Shown here piece by piece: positions 55,400 through 63,323 of a DNA stretch of 64,000 nt. A program made the translations under genes and the position numbers. The stretch is from positions 744,001-808,000 of the forward strand of contig NZ_CP047385.1 of assembly GCF_000807775.2 (NCBI RefSeq), read 5' to 3'. The notes beneath the pieces were generated by a model. It saw only the letters and a program-made list of their open reading frames with translations. It was not told where the DNA came from and ran no database searches. This DNA comes from Pandoraea fibrosis (GTDB lineage Bacteria > Pseudomonadota > Gammaproteobacteria > Burkholderiales > Burkholderiaceae). Every line of letters starts with the position of its first letter. Position 1 is the stretch's first letter.

Positions 55400-55613
55400 G
55401 GTGTGGCCCTCGTTCGATTTCAGTAGACGATCACGATACGGGAGCGCGGCAAGCCGAGACAAACAACGAAATCCGATAAGCAAACCCGCATAAGCAAACG
55501 GCGGCGAGACTTGCTATGGAACGCATCAATCGATGGTTGGGGATGCGTGCGGGCTTGCCTAGACTGACACGTCCGATTACTTCTGCCGCTGCGCTCCGGT
55601 GCGGCGTTACGAC

Positions 55614-56762
55614 ATGAAGACATCCGCTTCCTCTCCCGCACCGGTGGTGAATCCGGTGATCGATGCGTTCATCGCGGCCTCCGCCATCGCCTTTGGCCTC
55701 TATGTGTCTGCGCCCTCGCGCGCCGCCATGTTGCAAGCCTCGCTGACGCGTTCCGCCAGGCGCGATCTGCGCAGCCGTGTGCGTGAGCGCTGGCCGACGT
55801 GGCGTGCCCGCCTGCGTCGCGCCGCCGCCGCTGCGCTGAGTGTCGCGGCGATTCTCCCGTTCGGCACCAAAGCGGCGGACAAGCCGGTGCTGGTCGTCGG
55901 TGATCAGGCGTACAACGCGCAAAGCCTCTTCGAGGCGTCGGGCGCATTGCAGGACGCTCCCTACACCGTCGCGTGGAAGCAGTTCCCGGCGGGCACGCCC
56001 GTGATCGAGGCGGTCAACGCGGGCGCGCTAGATATCGGTCTGCAAGGCGATGGTCCGGTATTGTTCCTCGCCGCGCAGGGCGCACCCGTCAAAGTCATCG
56101 GCATCTATCGGGATAGCCCCGACAGCGTCGTGCTGCTCGCCGGTCCTCATACGCAGATCAAGACGGTCGCCGACCTGAAGGGCAAGACGGTGGCGATCAC
56201 GCGCGGCGGCTGGTCGCAGCAACTGGTGCAGGCAGCGCTGACGTCTGCCGGATTGCCACTGGACTCGGTGAAGTATTCGTATCTCGCGTCGGTCGATTCG
56301 GCGGCGGCGTTGCAGGCGGGGAAGGTGGATGCGACGGCGACGTGGGAGCCGTATGTCACGCGTTTGCGCGAGGCCGGCGCTCGCACGGTGATTACGGCGC
56401 GTGGCCTGATCGCGGCGCAGAGTTACCTGTCCACTACGCAGAAAGTCATCGACACCAAGCGCGAATTGCTGGGTGACTTCGTTCAGCGTTATCAGCGTGC
56501 GCGTGAGTGGCCACTGGCGGACGCGCGGCATATTGAGCGTTATGCCGATGTCTGGGCCGCCAGGTCGCGCGTCGATCCCAAGCTGGCACATCAGTGGTTC
56601 AGCACGTCGCGCATTCGCTATGAACCGCTGACAGAGAGTGCCATCGCCGAGGCGCAAAAGAGTGTGGACGACTTCGTCAAGACCGGCACCCTGACCAAAG
56701 GCTTCGACGTGCGCGGACTTTTCGATACGTCGTTCAACAAGTTCACGCAGGCCGCGCGCTAA
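55614..56762 (+). CDS. ABC transporter substrate-binding protein, aliphatic sulfonate (SsuA) type, orphan
   Basis: From the ATG at 55614 the product is 382 aa. The recognisable export signal (RARLRRAAAAALSVAAILPF, cleaved near TKAA) begins only after about 65 residues, so a GTG at 55779 is a plausible true start (327 aa). The solute-binding fold follows: LVVGDQAYNAQSLFEASG, WKQFPAGTPVIEAVNAGALD, GLQGDGPVLFLAAQGAPVKV, VADLKGKTVAITRGGWSQQL and KVDATATWEPYVTRL, as in SsuA/TauA-like proteins. It should capture alkanesulfonates or related anions in the periplasm. No permease or ATPase gene is adjacent, which is unusual. Confidence 0.88.
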   Translation: MKTSASSPAPVVNPVIDAFIAASAIAFGLYVSAPSRAAMLQASLTRSARRDLRSRVRERWPTWRARLRRAAAAALSVAAILPFGTKAADKPVLVVGDQAYNAQSLFEASGALQDAPYTVAWKQFPAGTPVIEAVNAGALDIGLQGDGPVLFLAAQGAPVKVIGIYRDSPDSVVLLAGPHTQIKTVADLKGKTVAITRGGWSQQLVQAALTSAGLPLDSVKYSYLASVDSAAALQAGKVDATATWEPYVTRLREAGARTVITARGLIAAQSYLSTTQKVIDTKRELLGDFVQRYQRAREWPLADARHIERYADVWAARSRVDPKLAHQWFSTSRIRYEPLTESAIAEAQKSVDDFVKTGTLTKGFDVRGLFDTSFNKFTQAAR

Positions 56763-56790
56763 GCGGGAACGGGGAACCGGTAGGGCGAGC

Positions 56791-57714
56791 TCAGGTGCTC
56801 GCTCGCTGCAACGCCGGTTGGTCCCCAAACGCTTGCGGACGCGGTGCGTCGACCCGCTCGCGCAGCAGCGCCACGGCTCGCTGTGCGCGTGCCGAAAGCG
56901 GCCATTCGGCGCGATGAATCAGCCACAGCGTATCGACTACCGGTGGGCCGCAGTCGACTACGCGAATGGCATCCTGATTGGCAAACGCCTGTCGCGCGTA
57001 CTGCGGAATGATGGTGAAGCCCAGGCCGCGCGCCACGTATTCGAGAATCAGGCTGATCTGATTCGTACACCCCTTGCACGGCAAGCTCTGCACGCCCGGA
57101 TTGCCCGGAAAGCGTCGGCTGAGCAAGCGCGTCGACATGGCCTCGCCATCGGGGTGATCGATGTAGCCGATGCGCTTCAGGTCTTCCCACGTGTAGACAT
57201 CGTCGCCCGCCGGAACCACGAGTTCCAGCGGCTCCTGCGTGAACGGCGTGGCCGCGAGCCGGGGATCTTCCGGGCGCAGCGTCACCAGCCCCAGCTCGAA
57301 GTGGTTCTGCAAAACGCCTTCGAGCACCTCGCGATCGGGCGCGAAGCGGTGACGCACGGCCATCGCCGGATGCGCCTTCTGCATGTCGAGCAGGATCGGA
57401 CACAGATACAGCCCGATACTGCCCGGTGTGATGAGCGTGATGACGCCGCACTCTTCGTTCGCATCGTCCAGGCGCGAGCGCAGATGCCGGGCCGCACATT
57501 CGACTTCCAGACAATAGGTCAGCAACGCCTGCCCGGCCGGTGTGAGTTCCACCGCGCGCGGACGTCGCACGAGCAACGGCCCGAACGCCTCCTCCAAGTG
57601 CTTCACATGCTGACTCACGGCAGCCTGCGTGAGGCCCAGCCGGTCGGCCGTGCGCGTGAAGTTACCCAGCTCGGCGAGCGTGGCGAACGATTTGAGCCAC
57701 TGGGGATTGACCAT
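56791..57714 (-). CDS. LysR-family regulator divergent from the ene-reductase
   Basis: This 307-residue protein starts at the ATG at 57714. The helix-turn-helix is LKSFATLAELGNFTRTADRL, GLTQAAVSQHVKHLEEAFG. The inducer-binding domain includes GVITLITPGSIGLYLCPIL and contains LPCKGCTNQ, an unusual CxxC pair in the middle of the domain that could respond to thiols or electrophiles. It is divergent from the XenA-like gene with a TTATC-N5-GATAA operator 10 bases from its start, so it probably regulates both. The effector is unknown; an electrophilic enone would suit both the Cys pair and the target enzyme. Confidence 0.9.
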   Translation of the reverse strand: MVNPQWLKSFATLAELGNFTRTADRLGLTQAAVSQHVKHLEEAFGPLLVRRPRAVELTPAGQALLTYCLEVECAARHLRSRLDDANEECGVITLITPGSIGLYLCPILLDMQKAHPAMAVRHRFAPDREVLEGVLQNHFELGLVTLRPEDPRLAATPFTQEPLELVVPAGDDVYTWEDLKRIGYIDHPDGEAMSTRLLSRRFPGNPGVQSLPCKGCTNQISLILEYVARGLGFTIIPQYARQAFANQDAIRVVDCGPPVVDTLWLIHRAEWPLSARAQRAVALLRERVDAPRPQAFGDQPALQRAST

Positions 57715-57723
57715 AATGAACTG

Positions 57724-57738
57724 TTATCGATTTGATAA
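57724..57738. promoter_or_regulatory. LysR-type operator
   Basis: The perfect repeat TTATC-GATTT-GATAA (a T-N11-A core within a 15-base site) lies between the divergent LysR and ene-reductase genes. It overlaps a TTGATA -35 candidate for the latter, with CATTAT 16 bases downstream. Confidence 0.65.
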
Positions 57739-57881
57739 TGTGCAGATGGTTTTCATTATAGCGACATGCGACTAAGATGGCTCATGTCGGCCATCACCGG
57801 TCGAGGCGTTGTCAAACGTTGCCGGGCGCCCAGCGCTCCGCCAGTCAGCGCCGCTTTCCCTGACTCCTTAGAGAATTCCTC

Positions 57882-58988
57882 ATGTCTGCCCTGTTTTCCC
57901 CGTTCGCGCTGAAAAGCGTCAAGCTGCGCAATCGCGTAGCCATTCCGCCGATGTGCCAGTACAGCGCTGTCGACGGTGTCACCAACGATTGGCATCTCGC
58001 CCACTACGCGGGTCTCGCGCGTGGTGGCGCCGGGTTGGTGATCGTCGAGGCCACCGCCGTCTCGCCCGAAGGCCGAATCACCCCGGGATGCACCGGTCTG
58101 TGGAACGACGAGCAGGCGCTGGGCATGGCCCGCATTGCCTCGGCCATCAAGTCGTATGGCGCGGTGCCCGGCATTCAGATCGCGCATGCGGGACGCAAGG
58201 CGAGCGCCAACCGTCCCTGGGAAGGCGACGACCACATCGGTGAAGACGATTCGCGCGGCTGGCCGACGATCTCGCCGTCCGCCGTGCCGTTCGGCGGGCA
58301 TCTCGGCAAGGTGCCGAAAGCGATGACGCTCGATGACATCGCGCGTGTGAAGGCCGACTTCGTGGCAGCGGCGCGTCGTGCGTTGGCCGCTGGTTTCGAG
58401 TGGCTCGAATTGCACTTTGCGCACGGGTATCTGGCGCAGAGCTTCTTCTCGGTGCACGCGAACCATCGCGACGACGCCTACGGTGGCGATCTCGCCGGTC
58501 GCAGCCGTTTCCTGCTGGAGACGCTCGCTGCGGTTCGCGAAGTGTGGCCCGACCATTTGCCGCTCACGGCCCGTTTCGGCGTGATCGAATACGACGGTCG
58601 CGATGAAGAGACGCTTTCGGAATCGATCGCGCTTACGCGTCAGATGCGCGAAGGCGGTCTCGATCTGCTGAACGTGAGCGTTGGTTTCTCGACGCCCACC
58701 GCGAAGATCCCCTGGGGCTCGGCGTTCCTCGCGCCGATCGCCGAGCGCGTCAAAAAAGAAGCCGGCATTGCTGTGGCTTCGTCGTGGGGTATTGACGATC
58801 CGCACGCAGCGAACCGCGTGGTGGCCGACGGCCAGATGGATCTGGTGATGATCGGTCGCGCGCTGTTGGCCAATCCGCACTGGCCGTACTACGCGGCACG
58901 CGAACTCGACGTGGCGCGTCCGTCGTGGGTGCTGCCCGCGCCGTATGCGCACTGGTTAGAGCGCTATCAGGTGCAACGCGCCGCCTGA
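57882..58988 (+). CDS. xenA: NADH:flavin oxidoreductase, Old Yellow Enzyme family (XenA-like)
   Basis: This 368-residue protein starts at the ATG at 57882 and matches Pseudomonas xenobiotic reductase A along its length: AIPPMCQYSAVDG with the flavin-tuning Cys, IQIAHAGRKASANRPWEGDD with the substrate-binding His pair, ELHFAHGYLAQSFFS, RFGVIEYDGRDE, SVGFSTPTAKIPWG and a final APYAHWLERYQVQRA. It is an FMN TIM-barrel enzyme that reduces activated C=C bonds and nitro compounds with NAD(P)H. It probably detoxifies quinones, enones or nitroesters. It is under the divergent LysR regulator at 56791. Confidence 0.95.
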   Translation: MSALFSPFALKSVKLRNRVAIPPMCQYSAVDGVTNDWHLAHYAGLARGGAGLVIVEATAVSPEGRITPGCTGLWNDEQALGMARIASAIKSYGAVPGIQIAHAGRKASANRPWEGDDHIGEDDSRGWPTISPSAVPFGGHLGKVPKAMTLDDIARVKADFVAAARRALAAGFEWLELHFAHGYLAQSFFSVHANHRDDAYGGDLAGRSRFLLETLAAVREVWPDHLPLTARFGVIEYDGRDEETLSESIALTRQMREGGLDLLNVSVGFSTPTAKIPWGSAFLAPIAERVKKEAGIAVASSWGIDDPHAANRVVADGQMDLVMIGRALLANPHWPYYAARELDVARPSWVLPAPYAHWLERYQVQRAA

Positions 58989-59041
58989 GCTTCCTTATCG
59001 CGCGGTGTTTGCGCCGCGCGTGAAAGGATCTGTTTCGAATG

Positions 59042-59085
59042 TGCCAACGGCCCCGCCCGTCTCACGACGCGCGGGGCCGTTGGCA
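59042..59085. terminator. Large stem-loop between convergent xenA and abgB
   Basis: Two perfect 15-base arms (59042-59056 and 59071-59085) surround a 14-base loop. They lie about 55 bp after the xenA stop and 32 bp beyond the abgB stop. There is no T-run, so it is a shared terminator only by position. Confidence 0.6.
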
Positions 59086-59117
59086 TGTTGCGCTGGTGGT
59101 GCGGTATCCGGCGCCGG

Positions 59118-60557
59118 TCAGGCTCGCTTGAACGGCAGTTCGACCTCGGGGGGGATCGGGCAGACGTATGGCTTGCCCTGGCGTCGGGCATGCAATTCGG
59201 CCTTTGCCTTGGCGAGCGTGTCGGGCGAGCGGAACAGATCGATGGCCGACGCCGCCATTGTCTTGGCGGCAAGCAGCATGCCCTTGTGAGCGAGCGAACT
59301 CTTGCCCTGAGCGACCAATTGCCATGAGTGGAACGGCGTGCCGAACGCATAGCATGCGGTGAAGCACTGTGCCGTTGGCGTAATCCAGCTCACATCGCCA
59401 ACGTCGGTCGAGCCGTACAGCGTGGGCTCATGCCCCGCCTGGAACAATGCGACGTGATCGAACAGCGGCTTCGGGTCACGCCATGCCTGACCCAGAGTGC
59501 GAGTTGCGCCTTCGATGTCTTCGCGAGTGAGCGAGCTGTCCTGCACGCGCCGCGCATACGCGATTTCGGTGGCATCGTACTGCGGTGCGCCGAAGGCCTC
59601 CAGATTGCGATACATCACTTCGTTGAGCACGGTGTTCTGCACAAGGTTCGAGCACGCCTTGTCGAAGACCACTTCCATCTTGCACTCGGTCATGAGCGCG
59701 GCACCGCGTGCGATGTTCTTGACACGCTCGTACAAGTCGGTGGCTTGATCGTTGCGGGGGGCCCGCACGAGGTAGAGCACTTCGGCGTTTGCCTGCACGA
59801 CATTCGGCGATGTGCCGCCAGTCTGGGTAATGGCGTAGTGCACGCGTGCGTCAGGCAGCATGTGCTCGCGCATGTAGTTCACGCCCACGTTCATCAACTC
59901 CACCGCATCAAGTGCGCTGCGACCGAGATGCGGCGAACTGGCAGCGTGCGAGGCTTTGCCGTGGAAGCGGAAATAGGCTTGCACGTTCGCGAGCGACTGT
60001 CCGGAGAACACGCCGTTGTGAACCGCGGGGTGCCACGACAGCGCTGCGTCGAGATCGTCGAACAGCCCGGCACGCGCCATGAACGTCTTGCCTGAGCCAC
60101 CTTCCTCGGCGGGGCAACCGTAAAAGCGCACCGTGCCCGGCTGACCCGTGGCTTCGAGGTGGGATTTCACGGCGGCCGCCGCGAGGTGTGCGGCGGTGCC
60201 GAGCAAATGGTGACCGCATCCGTGACCGTTGCCGTTGCCGATCTCCGTCGACGGTTGGCATGTCAGGGCGTCTGCCTCCTGACTCAGGCCGGACAGGGCA
60301 TCATATTCGCCGAGAATGCCAATGATCGGACCACCCTGACCTGCTTCGGCAACGAAGGCGGTCGGAATGCCCGCTACACCCCGTGTGACGCGAAAGCCTG
60401 CCGCTTCGAGCACTTCGATATGGAGGTCGCTCGACGCAAATTCTTCATAGCGAAGTTCGGCGAGATTCCATATCTTGTCGGCCAACGATGTGAACTGCGG
60501 GCTGTGACGTTCGATGTAGTCGATGGGGGATGGGTGCGGAGCTGCAATTTCAGACAT
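59118..60557 (-). CDS. abgB: M20-family amidohydrolase, AbgB-like (aminobenzoyl-glutamate utilization)
   Basis: This 479-residue cytosolic metallo-amidohydrolase starts at the ATG at 60557 behind AGGAGGAC. The M20D signature is present: ILGEYDALSGLSQEADAL, the double-metal His in GNGHGCGHHLLGTAAHLAA, the catalytic Glu pair in CPAEEGGSGKTFM, and GKASHAASSPHLGRSALDAV in the dimerisation domain. The overall sequence resembles AbgB, the subunit that with AbgA cleaves p-aminobenzoyl-glutamate. No abgA is present here. It ends an operon with a porin and an MHS transporter, so its substrate is probably an imported N-acyl amino acid or folate fragment. Confidence 0.92.
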   Translation of the reverse strand: MSEIAAPHPSPIDYIERHSPQFTSLADKIWNLAELRYEEFASSDLHIEVLEAAGFRVTRGVAGIPTAFVAEAGQGGPIIGILGEYDALSGLSQEADALTCQPSTEIGNGNGHGCGHHLLGTAAHLAAAAVKSHLEATGQPGTVRFYGCPAEEGGSGKTFMARAGLFDDLDAALSWHPAVHNGVFSGQSLANVQAYFRFHGKASHAASSPHLGRSALDAVELMNVGVNYMREHMLPDARVHYAITQTGGTSPNVVQANAEVLYLVRAPRNDQATDLYERVKNIARGAALMTECKMEVVFDKACSNLVQNTVLNEVMYRNLEAFGAPQYDATEIAYARRVQDSSLTREDIEGATRTLGQAWRDPKPLFDHVALFQAGHEPTLYGSTDVGDVSWITPTAQCFTACYAFGTPFHSWQLVAQGKSSLAHKGMLLAAKTMAASAIDLFRSPDTLAKAKAELHARRQGKPYVCPIPPEVELPFKRA

Positions 60558-60589
60558 GATGTCCTCCTGGAGAGTGAGCCATGGCGCCG

Positions 60590-61648
60590 TCAGAATTTCT
60601 GCCGGAAGCCGAGTGCGAAGACGACGGGATTGATGCCGGGCACGCCAAGCGGGTCGGCACCAAACGAAAGGGTCGATTGGCCATAGTTGCGAAAGCCGCC
60701 CACGCGGGCGTACACGCCGGTGAGCTTCGAGAATTGATAGTCGTAGCCGAGCAGGGCGCCCAGAGCGTGATCGAACTTGCCCGCGACGTTCCGATAGATG
60801 GCGCCGAAACGAACCACGTGCGGGCCGCGCTGCCAGACCAGCCCGAGCGAGTACACCTGGGCGTTGAATGTGCCCGGCCCGTTGGGGCGATTGAGCACGT
60901 AGCTGAGCGAGCCCATCGTTTCACCGAACTGGTAGGTGGCGCTGAGCATGTACGCATCGGTACGTGGACCGTTGGGCGCCCCGCCGGGCACGGTGCTCGT
61001 GGCAGCCCATACCGCGTTGTAGGAACCTGAGAGCATCAGCGGGCCGTGCCCGTAGTTGACGACGGTGCCGATATTGCTCGCGTTGGGACTGGCGCCGGCC
61101 ACATTACGAGACGCATAAAGCACCGTGGCCGAGAGCCCTGCCAGATCGGGCGTTTCATAGCTCACCGCGTTGTCCACGCGCGCCTGGATCGATGCCGCGC
61201 CGGGGCCAAGGTCGGACACCACCAGTGCGCTGGTGGCATAGGGGGAGAGTTGTCCGACCGAGTAAAAGGGGTCGATGCCTTCCGGACCGATGGCTGGATA
61301 TTGCTTGCCAAGCTTGAGGGTTCCCCACTCCGTGGACGACAGCGAAACGTTCGCTTCGCGGTTGTAAAACGCCGAACTGCTTTGCGGGCGGCCGCTCATG
61401 AGGTCGAAGCCGCTCTCGAGGCGAAACGCCGCACGCATGCCGCCGCCGAGATCTTCCGTGCCGGTGAAGCCCCAGCGCGATGTCGACGCACCGCCCGAGA
61501 GCAGTTGCAGGTTCTGCTGTCCGCTATTGCGCGAATACATGAGGAAGCTGTCGAGGGCACCGTAAATCTGCACGGTGGCGTGCGCGGGTGCGCTCGCGGC
61601 GAAACTTGCGCAGGCGAGCGCCAGCGTGAGTGAATATCGTGATGTCAT
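60590..61648 (-). CDS. Gram-negative porin (Burkholderiales trimeric type)
   Basis: This 352-residue protein has a signal peptide to about APAHA, a mature start TVQIYGALDSFLMYSRN, the family segment RWGFTGTEDLGGGMRAAFRLESGFD, and a C-terminal ALGFRQKF with Phe. The ATG at 61648 is 32 bp upstream-coupled to the abgB-like gene, whose start comes just after this stop on the same strand. It forms an outer-membrane channel, probably for the anionic substrate of the amidohydrolase. It is distinct from the porin at 35666 and shares only the family signature blocks. Confidence 0.93.
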   Translation of the reverse strand: MTSRYSLTLALACASFAASAPAHATVQIYGALDSFLMYSRNSGQQNLQLLSGGASTSRWGFTGTEDLGGGMRAAFRLESGFDLMSGRPQSSSAFYNREANVSLSSTEWGTLKLGKQYPAIGPEGIDPFYSVGQLSPYATSALVVSDLGPGAASIQARVDNAVSYETPDLAGLSATVLYASRNVAGASPNASNIGTVVNYGHGPLMLSGSYNAVWAATSTVPGGAPNGPRTDAYMLSATYQFGETMGSLSYVLNRPNGPGTFNAQVYSLGLVWQRGPHVVRFGAIYRNVAGKFDHALGALLGYDYQFSKLTGVYARVGGFRNYGQSTLSFGADPLGVPGINPVVFALGFRQKF

Positions 61649-61807
61649 GTCTCTCTGAATGTTCTTATCGAAAGGGGAGGCGCCGTGTGCGAATCGCAGG
61701 CGCGTGTCGTCCCCGGCCGCTTGTGAGCGCGGCCCGTTGTTATTTGGCGTCGTGAGCGAGAAGGCGAGCGTGCGTTGGCGCGCTAACCCGGTGGCCTCGT
61801 GGCGAGA

Positions 61808-63142
61808 TCAGGGGTTCGGTGTGGCATCTGCGGGACGCTCGGGGAAACACCACAACGCGATCTGACTGACGATGCCGCAGGCGAGGAGGTACCAGGCAGG
61901 GGACATGGCATCGCCCGTGCGATGTAGCAGCCAAGTCACGTTGAACTGAGCGAAGCCGCCGAAGATGGTCACGCCCAGGCTATAGATCATGGCCAGCGCC
62001 GTTGCGCGCACGCGTCGCGGAAACGCTTCCATGATCAACAGGAAATATGATCCTGTGCCGAGCGTCGCAATCCCCATCACGAGGGTCACGATGCCGATCA
62101 TGAGCGGGACGGAAGGCGCTGTCGTCAACCATTTGAATGCGGGGTAGACGCACAGCAGCGTGGCTAGCGACGTGACGATCACCACAGGTTTGCGGCGCGA
62201 GATGCGGTCGGTAATCCACAGACCGGATATCAGCGACGAGATCATCATGATCCCGCCCGACGCGCAGCCCGCCAGAAATGAAGTTGCCACGGGCAGGTGC
62301 AGGGTGCGCACGCCATACGCGGGCATGTAGAAAACGATGATGTAGAGCATGCTCGTGCCGCCCACGAGCATCAGCGTGCCGAGCGAAATGCGGCCTAAAT
62401 AACACTGCATGATTTCCCGAAAGGCGCTCTGCTCACGCTCGGGGGCTTCGAATGTCTCGTCGAGATTGCGGCGGATATACATGCCGACCGGCCCAACCAG
62501 CAGGCCGAGCACAAACGGAATGCGCCAGCCCCAGCTTTCGAGCGAGGCCGGCGTGAGCGTGGCGGAGAGCAGTGCACCGAACATGGCGCCGCACAGGGCT
62601 GCCGCCCCCTGGCTCACCATCTGCCAACTCACCATGAAGCCGCGGCGCGACATTGGCCCCGACTCCATCAGGAAGGTCGTGGCAGCGCCGATTTCACCGC
62701 CGGCCGATAACCCCTGCAGCAGTCGTCCCAGCACGACCAGCACCGGCGCGGCCACACCGAGGGTGGCGTAGCTCGGTGTGAGGGCAATCAGGGCGGTACC
62801 CACCATCATCAGCGCAATGGTGAGCGTGAGCGCGGCGCGACGCCCCGCACGATCCGCATAGTTGCCAATCAGAATGCCGCCGAGTGGTCGCATGACGAAG
62901 CCCACCCCAAAGGTGGCCATGGCCAGCAAAAGCGGGCCCGCTCCCGAATCGATGGGAAAGAAGCTCTTGCCGATGATGGCTGCGAAGAAGCTGAAGACGG
63001 TGAAGTCGAACATCTCCAGCCCGTTGCCGATAGAGGTGGCGACGATGGTTCGGCGTCGTGCCGTACGCGAGGCGTCGGCAGGCGCGCTGGCGATGGGGCT
63101 GGCAAGTGCGCCGTGGATGGGCGAGGTAGCGTCATGCGTCAT
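61808..63142 (-). CDS. MFS transporter, metabolite:H+ symporter (MHS) family
   Basis: This 444-residue inner-membrane protein with 12 spans starts at the ATG at 63142. The MHS signature is visible: SIGNGLEMFDFTVFSFFAAI in helix 1, FGVGFVMRPLGGILIGNYAD and RAGRRAALTLTIALM after helix 2, and VLGRLLQGLSAGGEIGAATTFLMES in helices 4-5. This family carries citrate, shikimate, dicarboxylates and betaine with protons. It leads the operon with porin and abgB-like genes, replacing the AbgT transporter of the E. coli arrangement. The divergent LysR gene at 63324 is its probable regulator. Confidence 0.93.
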   Translation of the reverse strand: MTHDATSPIHGALASPIASAPADASRTARRRTIVATSIGNGLEMFDFTVFSFFAAIIGKSFFPIDSGAGPLLLAMATFGVGFVMRPLGGILIGNYADRAGRRAALTLTIALMMVGTALIALTPSYATLGVAAPVLVVLGRLLQGLSAGGEIGAATTFLMESGPMSRRGFMVSWQMVSQGAAALCGAMFGALLSATLTPASLESWGWRIPFVLGLLVGPVGMYIRRNLDETFEAPEREQSAFREIMQCYLGRISLGTLMLVGGTSMLYIIVFYMPAYGVRTLHLPVATSFLAGCASGGIMMISSLISGLWITDRISRRKPVVIVTSLATLLCVYPAFKWLTTAPSVPLMIGIVTLVMGIATLGTGSYFLLIMEAFPRRVRATALAMIYSLGVTIFGGFAQFNVTWLLHRTGDAMSPAWYLLACGIVSQIALWCFPERPADATPNP

Positions 63143-63275
63143 TCAGGATGTCTCCATGCGATGGGGGATCGTTCTGTCCATTCGCGCGTGTCGGCGAGAT
63201 AGCCGGCGTTCGCGCGCATGCGACGATTCGAGGCGATCTTAATCAAGCCGTAATAATCCCGATACGCATAAATTC

Positions 63276-63307
63276 TTATCCTGATAACATCCATTTATCA
63301 GTGATAA
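63276..63307. promoter_or_regulatory. Twin LysR-type operators
   Basis: TTATC-CT-GATAA (63276-63287) and TTATCA-G-TGATAA (63295-63307) are two perfect repeats 7 bases apart, just upstream of the LysR start at 63324 in the 181-bp divergent region. This arrangement of adjacent recognition and activation sites is usual for LysR proteins. Confidence 0.65.
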
Positions 63308-63323
63308 CCCCTGGTTTTCTGCG

